A program made the translations under genes and the position numbers. Positions 29,515-37,450 of a stretch of DNA of 64,000 nucleotides are shown here, piece after piece. The DNA is taken from assembly GCF_900167915.1 (NCBI RefSeq), contig NZ_FUYM01000001.1, positions 434,001 through 498,000 of the forward strand, given 5' to 3'. Within the stretch, counting starts at the first letter, position 1. Each line of letters begins with the position of its first letter. The notes beneath the pieces are model-generated. The model worked only from the letters and a program-made list of their open reading frames with translations. It had not been told where the DNA came from and did not search any database. This stretch comes from Rhizorhabdus histidinilytica (GTDB lineage Bacteria > Pseudomonadota > Alphaproteobacteria > Sphingomonadales > Sphingomonadaceae).

Positions 29515-29532
29515 CTGACAGCATATTGTCAG
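29515..29532. promoter_or_regulatory. candidate operator of the WYL regulator
   Basis: A perfect inverted repeat, CTGACA-GCATAT-TGTCAG, lies 13 bases upstream of the WYL-regulator ATG and 75 bases from the divergent GST start. The position and symmetry fit an operator for the dimeric regulator controlling both genes. Confidence 0.55.
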
Positions 29533-29545
29533 TAGGGAGACGGGT

Positions 29546-30247
29546 ATGCGTCGCGCCGACAGGCTGTTCCAGATCATCCAGATACTGCGGCGCTCGAACC
29601 GCGCGATCACCGCCGCCGACATCGCCGGGGAACTGGAGGTGTCGCCGCGCACCGTCTATCGCGACATCGCCGACCTGATCGGGCAGCAAGTGCCGATCCG
29701 CGGTGAGGCGGGCTTCGGCTATATCCTTGACGACGCCTTCGACATGCCGCCGCTGATGCTGACGCCCGACGAGATCGAGGCGGCGGTGCTCGGCGCGCAA
29801 TGGGTGGCCGGGCGGGGCGATCCTGTCCTGGCCGGCGCCGCGCGCGACCTGATCGCCAAGATCAGCTCGGTCGTTCCCGAACGATTGCGCTCCTATGCGA
29901 TGCTGCCCGCGACCGCGGCGCGCCCGGCCCGCGCGCCGCGCGACGGGATCGACATCGCCCGGACCCGGTCGGCGATCCATGAGGGACGCAAGATCAGGAT
30001 CGACTATCGCGACGAGCATGGGCAGGCGACCAGCCGCGTGATCTGGCCGGTCGTCATCGGCTTCTTCGACAGCGCCCGGATGCTCGCGGCTTGGTGCGAG
30101 CTGCGCCAGAATTTCCGCCATTTCCGAACCGATCGCGTGGTCTCGGCCGAGTTCCTCGACGACCGCCACGGCGCCCGCCCCGGCGAACTGCGCCAGCGCT
30201 GGAAGCGTCATATGGCGGAGAAGCACGGGGCCTCCTTTTCGGGGTAG
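29546..30247 (+). CDS. YafY/DeoR-type HTH regulator with WYL domain
   Basis: A 233-residue regulator. The HTH_11 domain reads ADRLFQIIQILRRSNRAITA then AADIAGELEVSPRTVYRDIADL. The WYL domain follows (about 140-205) with KIRIDYRDEHGQATSR, IWPVVIGFFDSARMLAAWCE and LRQNFRHFRTDRV, where the canonical W-Y-L appears in modified form. WYL proteins bind ligands or nucleic acid. The palindrome 13 bases upstream and the divergent GST suggest local autoregulated control. Confidence 0.93.
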   Translation: MRRADRLFQIIQILRRSNRAITAADIAGELEVSPRTVYRDIADLIGQQVPIRGEAGFGYILDDAFDMPPLMLTPDEIEAAVLGAQWVAGRGDPVLAGAARDLIAKISSVVPERLRSYAMLPATAARPARAPRDGIDIARTRSAIHEGRKIRIDYRDEHGQATSRVIWPVVIGFFDSARMLAAWCELRQNFRHFRTDRVVSAEFLDDRHGARPGELRQRWKRHMAEKHGASFSG

Positions 30248-30286
30248 GGCGGCGGACGGCCTCCTGATCAGGCGTGGTCCAGCGCG

Positions 30287-30367
30287 CTATGCCATGGCCG
30301 CGACAGGGTCGGTCGCGTCGCTCACGCGCCCGGCCCGCGCGCGGAGAACCCTTTCGATCCTGGTCAT
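30287..30367 (-). CDS. possible 26-residue small ORF
   Basis: MTRIERVLRARAGRVSDATD continues for six more residues to a TAG. A strong AAAAGGAGC lies six bases before the ATG, which is unusual for random sequence. It starts 36 bases after the alpha/beta hydrolase stop on the same strand and could be co-transcribed. No family is recognised; it may also be the surviving 5' end of a decayed gene. Confidence 0.35.
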   Translation of the reverse strand: MTRIERVLRARAGRVSDATDPVAAMA

Positions 30368-30402
30368 GATATGCTCCTTTTCGTTTGATTGGGTGGTCAT
30401 TC

Positions 30403-31425
30403 TCAAAGCCGATCGACGTCGATGACGGCCTTGGCGAATTGCTCTGGTGCTTCCTGCGGCGCATTGTGGCCGATGCCGCCGGTGAACAGCCGGTGCTCAT
30501 ATTTGCCGGTGAAGCGCTTGGCGTAGGCGGACGGATCGGGATGCGGTGCGCCGTTGGCGTCGCCCTCTATCGTGATGGTCGGCACGCCGATGCTGGGGAA
30601 CCCCGCGAGCTTCTTCTCGATTTCGTCGAACCTTGGCTCGCCCTGCACGAGGCCAAGCCGCCAGCGATAATTGTGGATCGAGACCGCGACATGGTCGGGA
30701 TTGTCCAGAGCCGCTGCCGAGCGGGCGAAAGTAGCGTCGTCGAACCTCCACCGCGGCGAAGCCAGTTCCCAGATCAGACGGGCAAAGTCGTGGGTGTATT
30801 TGGCGTAACCGGCGGCGCCTCGCTTGGTGGCGAAATAATATTGGTACCACCACTGCAATTCAGCCTTCGGCGGCAGCGGCGTCTTGTTCAATTCCTGGCT
30901 GCCGATGAGATAGCCGCTGACGGAGACCAGCGCCTTGCAGCGCTCGGGCCAGAGTGCGGCGATAATGTCCGCGGTCCGTGCGCCCCAGTCATAGGCGCCG
31001 ATCACGGCCTTCTCGATCCTCAGCGCATCCATGAAGGCAATGATGTCGACGGCGAGTGCCGCCTGCTGACCGTTGCGCGGGGTTTCGGCCGAGAGAAAGC
31101 GGGTGGTGCCGTAGCCGCGCAGATAAGGCACGATCACCCGGTATCCGGCTCTGGCCAGGAGCGGCGCGACATCGACGTAGCTGTGGATGTCGTAGGGCCA
31201 ACCGTGCAGGAGCAGCACCGGCGGACCATCCGACGGGCCGTCCTCGGCATATCCGACATCGAGAACACCGGTCTTGATCTGCTTCAGCGAAGCAAAGGTG
31301 GTGTGGCCACTCGTCGCCGGTGTCTGAGCGCGAACGCCGCTGAGAGCGCCGAGCTGCGCGAAGGCGACGCCGAGTGCGAGAGTGTTCAGGATATTGCGGC
31401 GGGACTGATCGATATTGTCAGACAT
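30403..31425 (-). CDS. alpha/beta hydrolase (epoxide hydrolase-like), Tat-exported
   Basis: A 340-residue alpha/beta-fold hydrolase. A twin-arginine signal peptide is visible (SRRNILNTLALGVAFAQLGA, cut near 35). Core motifs are PPVLLLHGWPYD (oxyanion HGWP), the nucleophile elbow VIGAYDWGARTADI with Asp as nucleophile rather than Ser, and the C-terminal histidine in GGIGHNAPQEAPE. Asp nucleophile plus HGxP is the epoxide hydrolase/dehalogenase pattern. It would act in the periplasm. It is followed by a tiny ORF and preceded by an aldo/keto reductase remnant, with which it may once have formed an operon. Confidence 0.9.
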   Translation of the reverse strand: MSDNIDQSRRNILNTLALGVAFAQLGALSGVRAQTPATSGHTTFASLKQIKTGVLDVGYAEDGPSDGPPVLLLHGWPYDIHSYVDVAPLLARAGYRVIVPYLRGYGTTRFLSAETPRNGQQAALAVDIIAFMDALRIEKAVIGAYDWGARTADIIAALWPERCKALVSVSGYLIGSQELNKTPLPPKAELQWWYQYYFATKRGAAGYAKYTHDFARLIWELASPRWRFDDATFARSAAALDNPDHVAVSIHNYRWRLGLVQGEPRFDEIEKKLAGFPSIGVPTITIEGDANGAPHPDPSAYAKRFTGKYEHRLFTGGIGHNAPQEAPEQFAKAVIDVDRL

Positions 31426-31454
31426 GGTGCTGCTCCTGGTTCGAGGGTGAGGGA

Positions 31455-31769
31455 TCAGTGTCCGAGCGTCGCCAGCATTCCCGGCGAATAGCGCTCGCCA
31501 GCGGCGGCGCCGAACGGGGCGGCCTGTTCCAGCGCGGCGAGTTCATCGGCCGACAGGGTGATGTCGGCGGCGGCGATGTTCTCTTCGAGATATCTGATGC
31601 GCCGCGTGCCGGGGATCGGCACGGTTCCTGCCTGCATCGTCCAGGCGATTGCGAGTTGCGACGGCCTAACGCCCTTCGCTTGCGCAATCTCCGTTAGACG
31701 CTCGACCAGCCGCAGATTGGCTTGCAGGTTCTCGCCCTGGAAACGCGGATCCGAGATGATGGAAAGCGT
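31455..31769 (-). pseudogene. aldo/keto reductase, 3' remnant
   Basis: In one open frame the minus strand encodes [20 protein letters not shown], then [20 protein letters not shown], then the C-terminal helix region ending [14 protein letters not shown]. These are the last roughly 105 residues of an aldo/keto reductase (normal length about 330), including the NADPH-binding PIPGTRR. The catalytic Asp/Tyr/Lys/His half is missing. A stop codon interrupts the frame upstream and the methyltransferase stop lies at 31770, so the front was replaced by the neighbouring cassette. Not functional as an enzyme. Confidence 0.85.
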
Positions 31770-32909
31770 TTAAATCTGTAGCGGCTTCAGCGTAATGATC
31801 AGCTCTTCAGAATCCTGACGCGCGCCTCGATGCTTGTGATCACCTCCCAGCGTCGAAAACCTTGATAGAACGTGCGTTTTTACAACGCGGAAGTTGCTCT
31901 TAGCCAGTTCCGCAATGCGCGCGCCGCTTAATCGGTTCGAGGTTTCGGCTAAGGGAAAAGTGATGATCGCCGTCGCATTGGCCGCAGCTATGCGGTCCAG
32001 CAATTCGACTATCGCAGCCTCCGAGCGTGTGGGTATCGAGTAATCGGAGGAGGGACGGAGATGGGGTTCTGGATACCTTCCTGTGCCCGATACATCGCCA
32101 ACGGAGCCACGCGCGATGCTTTCAAGAACGTGATAAAAGCGGCTGTAATGCACGCTGGAGTATGGCGGATCGAGGAAAGCGACATCTCCCTTTTTGAGCT
32201 TCCGCGCCACCGCATTAGCATCCGCCGGATACGCGCTTCCCTTTTTCACCGCATGACGTTCGCAAAGAGCGCTCGCGCTTACCGTGACCTGCGCCACGAT
32301 ATCGCGTTGCCATGCCTCCAACAGAAACGGCGCGGCCCGCGTGTCAGGTTTGAATGGTTGAGCAGTATGCCCCGGCGCAGCTACACATCGGCTAGCGGCT
32401 TGCACTACCGCAGCGACGGCCACATCAAACCATGCAGCGTCGGGGTTGGCTTCTTCGCGCAGAGAGTTGAGAAGAAGCGCTTGCCAGGGCGAATAATACC
32501 AACCGCCATACGCGCGGACGAAATCTGAGGAAGATGCAGCCGAGAGTTGCCGCGCTCGTTCAGCCTGCTTAGGCAGCTTATCAAGGGCAAGACGGTTTTG
32601 CAGGTTCGCAAACGCTATGGCGTTCGGATCGCGCTCCGCCCGCGCAATCGCTGAGGCGATCCAGGTCGGCACCCATTCCTCAAACGAGAGAGGCTTATCC
32701 CGCTTGATCACGGCACGAGCGAGCGTAGCAGCATATTGTTGGAGGTCTGTGGCGATCACCTTGACGGGATAATTTTCGGCAACATGGTGGGCGACCGAAC
32801 CCGATCCGGTGAACATATCAAAGAAACGATCGCAATCGACGAGTTCTCTTTCCAGAACGTCACCCAAGCCGCCTAAAAGCATCGATCGCTTTGAGCCCAT
32901 ATATTTCAT
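31770..32909 (-). CDS. D12-class DNA adenine-N6 methyltransferase
   Basis: A 379-residue Dam-family (D12 class, alpha group) methyltransferase. It begins MKYMGSKRSMLLGGL, has the AdoMet motif I RFFDMFTGSGSVAHHVA (31-37 core), the segment GGWYYSPWQALLLNSLRE, and catalytic motif IV FLDPPYSSVHYSRFYH (DPPY at 247-250). It would methylate adenine within an unknown recognition sequence. The ATG overlaps the stop of the preceding gene (ATGA), so expression is coupled to the 437-residue partner. It is longer than Dam (about 280), with an insertion between motifs I and IV that may form the target recognition region. No recognisable restriction enzyme is adjacent. Confidence 0.93.
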   Translation of the reverse strand: MKYMGSKRSMLLGGLGDVLERELVDCDRFFDMFTGSGSVAHHVAENYPVKVIATDLQQYAATLARAVIKRDKPLSFEEWVPTWIASAIARAERDPNAIAFANLQNRLALDKLPKQAERARQLSAASSSDFVRAYGGWYYSPWQALLLNSLREEANPDAAWFDVAVAAVVQAASRCVAAPGHTAQPFKPDTRAAPFLLEAWQRDIVAQVTVSASALCERHAVKKGSAYPADANAVARKLKKGDVAFLDPPYSSVHYSRFYHVLESIARGSVGDVSGTGRYPEPHLRPSSDYSIPTRSEAAIVELLDRIAAANATAIITFPLAETSNRLSGARIAELAKSNFRVVKTHVLSRFSTLGGDHKHRGARQDSEELIITLKPLQI

Positions 32910-34219
32910 GCACAGAGGCTCCACACGGCAATTCGTTCTGCCTCGGTAATGAGCGGCATTCCGTTGTTGTTAGCGGTTTTCCAGCTCATAAGATCAGCGG
33001 GTGCGGGCAATCTAGATCGACCCAGATCATCCATCGCCACTCGGATATCGTCCCAAAGCCCTGAACCGTCGCCAAGCGGCGTTGTGGCACTACAAAATCC
33101 ACGCAATTGAGCGTAGTTTTCTAGCCAAACTTGAAGGTCTCCCGTAGCGGTATTCACCCCCGCTTCGGACAGCGAAGTGTGGGTGAATGCCATAGCCGTC
33201 CGAAGCAGCATGAGCGCACGAGATAGCATTTGCAGTGGGGTAGCGGGCGTCGTTCCGGCGTCCGCATATCGAATGATCTCTAAGTTAGTAGCCTCAGTGT
33301 TCCCGACGAGAAAATCCTGCGAGCAAAGTCCCCTGATGGTGGCTGGCAAATTCCCGTACTGCGCAGGGATTGATCCCGCCGATGGTGGCGTACCCGGATT
33401 GGTCGCCTCATGCTGCGCCCATAGAATTCGTCGCAACAGGAAGCGATCGAGATTATCGAAGCCGGCACTTCCCGAAGGTTCAAACATTCGCCACGCGCGC
33501 TGCACAAAGCGCAAGTTTGTCGCGGTTCTCATCGGCAATGGGTTCAGCGCGTGCGGAGCGTAGCTTGATGTGTTCCGAAAATTCCTGTCAGTTTGGCCTC
33601 GCTTGAGATCGATCCCCCAAGCGTTGATGAGCCCTCCCACCGTCGCAGTTGAGATAAATCCCGGCCATATGGTTTCTAGTATGTCTCGTAGGGGCGCGTG
33701 CCTCACCTTAATGAGATCCAGAAACGACTGGGATAGCACGGGGTTTTTGCTCCAATCATCCAGAGCAGACCAAACCACCTCGTGTGTTCCCATTCCCCTA
33801 CGCGACGTTTTCTTGGTTGGATCGATGCGAACGATGGCTCCCGCATTATCCACCGCAAAGTTGATCCCGTTGAACAACCCCACGCCTAAATTCGCCATGA
33901 TGCAAAGACCGGCGCGAAGCTGGGCATAGTAGGCCATATGCCGACAGCCGTGTGCATCGCCCGCAAGGAGTGCATTTAGCCCGCGAGCAGCGAACGACCA
34001 CCCATCAATACAGTGGCTGGGAATTGACACAGCGACAGCTTCAATGAGCTGAGCGGCAGGCAAAGCGGATACCGCCGTCCAGTTGTTGGGAAGCTCTCCA
34101 TGGGGCGCGGAATGTCCCGCCGAAAGCCAGGCGTCCGGGTTGGCGTCTTTGACGCGAGCCAAAGTGGCGACAACATGGCTACGGGATGCCGCTGCGAGCG
34201 CGGTTGAGTTAAGAGGCAT
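32906..34219 (-). CDS. unrecognised protein of a DGQHR/methyltransferase cassette
   Basis: A 437-residue protein, function unknown. It is predicted mostly helical, with no signal peptide or membrane helix. Residues 95-125 (MAYYAQLRAGLCIMANLGVG) resemble the helix pattern of HEPN domains, and R141-x4-H146 (RGMGTH) fits the Rx4-6H motif of HEPN ribonucleases; this is weak evidence. There is no PD-(D/E)xK or HNH motif I could identify. It is tightly coupled on both sides: its ATG overlaps the DGQHR gene stop (TGATG) and its stop overlaps the methyltransferase start (ATGA). The context implies a role with DNA modification, perhaps as effector or specificity partner. Confidence 0.8.
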   Translation of the reverse strand: MPLNSTALAAASRSHVVATLARVKDANPDAWLSAGHSAPHGELPNNWTAVSALPAAQLIEAVAVSIPSHCIDGWSFAARGLNALLAGDAHGCRHMAYYAQLRAGLCIMANLGVGLFNGINFAVDNAGAIVRIDPTKKTSRRGMGTHEVVWSALDDWSKNPVLSQSFLDLIKVRHAPLRDILETIWPGFISTATVGGLINAWGIDLKRGQTDRNFRNTSSYAPHALNPLPMRTATNLRFVQRAWRMFEPSGSAGFDNLDRFLLRRILWAQHEATNPGTPPSAGSIPAQYGNLPATIRGLCSQDFLVGNTEATNLEIIRYADAGTTPATPLQMLSRALMLLRTAMAFTHTSLSEAGVNTATGDLQVWLENYAQLRGFCSATTPLGDGSGLWDDIRVAMDDLGRSRLPAPADLMSWKTANNNGMPLITEAERIAVWSLCA

Positions 34220-35724
34220 CAGGCCATTTTTGCGAGCAAGTCTGCCGCAACCCCTCCAACTGCGGTGCCCTGCTCGGTGGCGAGGCTTTTCAAAACCTCG
34301 ATCTTGAGCGCGGTGTATCCGCCGCTTCCTCGGAATGATCGCTTCAGAACTTCTTCTTCGCTGTCTTTAACACCGGGGCCATCGAGCGAGCGCCAATCGA
34401 ACGCCACAATTCCCTTCGCCAAGTTTGTGATTTCCTCAGCGAACGGAGCTTTATCGATTGATTCAAAGGCTGCGGATGCTTCGACGGGGAACGAGGCATC
34501 TTCGATATTCGGCGCACGCCAATCGTATAAATTCCAGTCATCCACCGCGTGCACGAAAATGTCGTTCGCGACGCTAAGGGTCGCACGGAGCCCCATATCC
34601 TGGTTGAGGAGAGATGTCCGGTCTATGAGAGGTCGATTTCGCTCGCCCTTATATTGGCGTGTCCACCAATGGCGTGCCCCTGTCTCGATCTCCGAGGCAA
34701 TTTCCTGCCAAAGTTTTAGGAGGAATGCGCCTTGTTGACCGCGCGACCAAGGCAGAGGCATGTCATCTTCGCCGAGGTTGGCCTGAAATAATCCCTTTGT
34801 TCCGGCACCCTTTCCGGTGCTCAAGAAGCTAGCTGTCAGCGCCTTGACCCAAGCGTTCTGGCTTACCCCAACAACGCCTTTCTCGCCGAGCATATTGATC
34901 CGATGATGCCAAACGCTTTTCTCGTGCGTGTACATCAGCTCGGTCAGTTCTTGCGCCCGAGCCTCACGATAGACATTCAGCTCCCCAAACTGTTCCAGCC
35001 AATCTTGAGTCCGCAAAAGGGGATAGAGGTCGAAGGCGTGGCTTTTGTTAATGCGCTTTGGTGAGACGTTAATCGACCAAAAAAGATATGCCTGCCATGC
35101 GACATCCAACCCTTTAAAAGCCACAACGGGGAGTTCGAAATCATCTGGTATTCCAGAATCATCATTCCCGAAAGACCATAGACGGTGCTGCCCATCGATA
35201 ACTTCGAAGGGAGCGAGATAGTCGCTGGATTTTGCGTCGATCTCGGGCACAGTAATTTCCACACTCGCGCCGTTTGATGTGACCTGTACGAGATGGTCGT
35301 CATTAAGCGTATGGCCGCGCCGAGAGGTGCCTTTTTCGAGGATGTTGATTACGATCGCCGTCGGAAGCCAGCCCGGCTTTTTTAGATGAGCGTGTTCCTT
35401 GTTCCGCATTGGAGCGGCAAGGTCGCCATACGGATAACCGTACCGCACGTATCGCTGAATTCGAGCGGTACGGTTAGTATCCTGAGCCCTTTGGACGCCC
35501 TCAGAAATGTTACCGTCGTACTTTCGACGATAAACGTCACTGAGATTTCTTAAATCTCCTGCCTTCATGCTAAATAGGTAAATGTATGGCTCGGGCTTCT
35601 TCCAACTTCCATTAGATACGGAAGAGTAGTTATCCCAATCCTGAAGCCACTGCTTAAAACGGAGCGCGGGAACCGTTTGCGCGGCAACGTGGATATTTTC
35701 TTCAACGTCTTCGTCGCCAGCCAT
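34219..35724 (-). CDS. DGQHR domain protein (DndB-like)
   Basis: A 501-residue protein with the motif PFEVIDGQHRLWSFG (DGQHR at 177-181) that defines the DGQHR family, to which the phosphorothioation regulator DndB belongs. The N-terminal 120 residues are variable, followed by LPTAIVINILEKG and, after the motif, a segment FSINVSPKRINKSHA-like (here FWSINVSPKRINKSHAFDL), also typical. The C-terminal half (about 300-480) is alpha-helical and unassigned. It is the first gene of the three-gene cassette. No dndCDE or ssp genes are nearby, so this is not a standard Dnd system. Its base composition differs from the flanking core genes. Confidence 0.88.
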   Translation of the reverse strand: MAGDEDVEENIHVAAQTVPALRFKQWLQDWDNYSSVSNGSWKKPEPYIYLFSMKAGDLRNLSDVYRRKYDGNISEGVQRAQDTNRTARIQRYVRYGYPYGDLAAPMRNKEHAHLKKPGWLPTAIVINILEKGTSRRGHTLNDDHLVQVTSNGASVEITVPEIDAKSSDYLAPFEVIDGQHRLWSFGNDDSGIPDDFELPVVAFKGLDVAWQAYLFWSINVSPKRINKSHAFDLYPLLRTQDWLEQFGELNVYREARAQELTELMYTHEKSVWHHRINMLGEKGVVGVSQNAWVKALTASFLSTGKGAGTKGLFQANLGEDDMPLPWSRGQQGAFLLKLWQEIASEIETGARHWWTRQYKGERNRPLIDRTSLLNQDMGLRATLSVANDIFVHAVDDWNLYDWRAPNIEDASFPVEASAAFESIDKAPFAEEITNLAKGIVAFDWRSLDGPGVKDSEEEVLKRSFRGSGGYTALKIEVLKSLATEQGTAVGGVAADLLAKMA

Positions 35725-35849
35725 TGGATTTCTTTTCTCGCCCCTAAATTCGTCGGATCAAGCTATTTTTAGGCCATTCTGATGCATCTCGTTACGGGAT
35801 GCAATCCTGACAATAAACCGAAACGGTGGGGATTTGGGGGCGGGGCGAC

Positions 35850-36140
35850 CTATTGCGCGAGGGTGTATAGGGGCGCGTGAAAGCCCTTCTCCTCCATCGG
35901 TTGGCTGGTTCCAGGATCACTAACGTCGATGCGTTCGTGATCTTTGCCGCGCATTAAGTCCGCCGGGGTAAGCAGGCGAATCAAAACGACCATAGCGATG
36001 AACGTCAATGCGACCTCGCCGCGCATCGTCTCAAGCCAGATGCCTTTCGCGATCATAGGCGCATTGCCAGCGGGGCGATCGGCGATGTCGGAAGAAGGGA
36101 TGCAAATGGGCGCAAATCCCACCCTGTTTTCCGTACGCAC
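35850..36140 (-). CDS. doubtful small membrane protein
   Basis: An open frame of 96 codons in the 458-base interval between the cassette and tRNA-Arg. If the internal ATG at 36056 is used, 68 residues remain with one hydrophobic helix (EVALTFIAMVVLIRLLTPADL) and a polar tail. No ribosome binding site is evident and no family is recognised. The rest of the interval (35725-35849 and 36141-36182) shows no gene; a direct repeat CCGTACG occurs at 36131 and 36142. Confidence 0.3.
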   Translation of the reverse strand: MRTENRVGFAPICIPSSDIADRPAGNAPMIAKGIWLETMRGEVALTFIAMVVLIRLLTPADLMRGKDHERIDVSDPGTSQPMEEKGFHAPLYTLAQ

Positions 36141-36182
36141 TCCGTACGAAATGCGACTGAACCATCTAAGTCATTGAAATAT

Positions 36183-36259
<77 letters not shown>

Positions 36260-36321
36260 GTCGAGGGGCGCTTAGCAAAGCGATCCGCGAACCGCCAGCG
36301 CAATTTCGGATTGTGCCGCAG

Positions 36322-36708
36322 CTATTTCGGCGCGCCCGTGATCGGCTGGAACTTGCCGAGGCCGCAGCTCGCGCCCTGCGGGACCGGCGGGGTGCGCAGC
36401 ACGGTGATGATGTCGACCGAGCAGAGCTGCGACAGCGAGGTCGCATAGCCGAAGCGCTCCTCGAAGCCGAGGCCGGGGCAGCTTTGCGGCAGGACGTTGC
36501 GGTAGACCTTGCCGCCCGTCATGTAGAAGTCGATCGTTCGGTCGTCGCGGACGCGGGTGTTGCGGATCGAGCGGAGCGGGATGCAGTTCTCGGCCGGGCC
36601 GGCCGGCTTGATCTTCGCTTCCTGCTCGGGCTTCAGCGGCCGGGCGTCGGCCGTCATTCCGCTGGCGGCCAGTATCAGTGCCGCCGCGCCCGCGATCATC
36701 CTGCTCAT
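36322..36708 (-). CDS. DUF6491 family exported protein
   Basis: A 128-residue protein with a signal peptide (1-22, ending MTADARP). The mature domain has [53 protein letters not shown] and [13 protein letters not shown], the DUF6491 pattern with four cysteines likely forming disulfides. Function unknown; probably periplasmic. It lies 88 bases downstream of nth on the same strand. Confidence 0.85.
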   Translation of the reverse strand: MSRMIAGAAALILAASGMTADARPLKPEQEAKIKPAGPAENCIPLRSIRNTRVRDDRTIDFYMTGGKVYRNVLPQSCPGLGFEERFGYATSLSQLCSVDIITVLRTPPVPQGASCGLGKFQPITGAPK

Positions 36709-36796
36709 CGCCGTCTCCTGTCGCCGTCGGGCACATCGTCCCGCTGGTCGCGCGAATATATTCCCGAATCGCCGCGATGGTTACGGAAAAAGCCGA

Positions 36797-37450
36797 TCAG
36801 GCCGCCTGGGCGGCGGGTGGCGGAGTCTTGGGCTTGAACGCGCACAGGTCCGCGACCGGGCAACGCCAGCATTCGGGCCTGCGCGCCTTGCAGATGTAGC
36901 GGCCGTGCAGGATCAGCCAGTGATGCGCGCCCTGCAGGAAGGGTTTGGGCGTCACCTTCTCCAGCTTGAGCTCGACCTGGAGGACGTTCTTGCCCGGGGC
37001 CAGGCCGGTACGGTTGGCGACGCGGAAGATATGCGTGTCGACCGCGATGGTCTCGGCCCCGAAGGCGGTGTTCATCACCACGTTCGCCGTCTTGCGGCCG
37101 ACACCGGGCAGCTCCTCCAGCGCCTCGCGGTCGCGCGGCACCTCGCCGCCATATTTGTCGACCAGGATGCGGGCGGCGGCGATGACGTTCTTCGCCTTGG
37201 TGTTGAACAGGCCGATCGTCTTGATGTGCTGCTTGAGCCCTTCCTCGCCCAGCTCGAGCATCTGCTGCGGCGTGGTGACCTTGGCGAACAGCGGGCCGGT
37301 CGCCTTGTTCACCCCGACGTCGGTCGCCTGCGCCGACAGTGCCACCGCGACCAGCAGCGTATAGGGGTTCACATAGTTGAGCTCGGTCTCCGGCGCGGGG
37401 TCGTTCTCCGCGAGCCGCCGGTAGAATTCGAAGATGTCCGCCTTCTTCAT
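36797..37450 (-). CDS. nth: endonuclease III
   Basis: DNA glycosylase/AP lyase for oxidised pyrimidines. The 217-residue protein has the helix-hairpin-helix LPGVGRKTANVVMNTAFG with the catalytic Lys, the catalytic Asp in IAVDTHIFRVANR, and the 4Fe-4S cluster cysteines in CKARRPECWRCPVADLC. The start ATG 37450 overlaps the dapB stop (ATGA); a longer frame to 37504 runs through dapB antisense reading and is not used. A Pro/Ala tail follows the cluster. Confidence 0.97.
   Translation of the reverse strand: MKKADIFEFYRRLAENDPAPETELNYVNPYTLLVAVALSAQATDVGVNKATGPLFAKVTTPQQMLELGEEGLKQHIKTIGLFNTKAKNVIAAARILVDKYGGEVPRDREALEELPGVGRKTANVVMNTAFGAETIAVDTHIFRVANRTGLAPGKNVLQVELKLEKVTPKPFLQGAHHWLILHGRYICKARRPECWRCPVADLCAFKPKTPPPAAQAA

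Larger units (their letters stand above)
31765..36182. mobile_element. putative horizontally acquired island next to tRNA-Arg
   Basis: The segment is visibly less GC-rich than its surroundings and less biased at third codon positions. It truncates an aldo/keto reductase gene on its left and ends one base from the 3' end of tRNA-Arg(CCG) on its right, a classic integration site. It carries a three-gene modification-type cassette. No integrase, transposase or duplicated tRNA end was found, so the mechanism of entry is not shown and the right boundary is approximate. Confidence 0.5.

Noticed and set aside
35944-36177. Plus-strand 77-codon frame next to tRNA-Arg, considered as an integrase start
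   Set aside because: It has no ribosome binding site, no SAM-like N-terminal motif, and ends before the tRNA.
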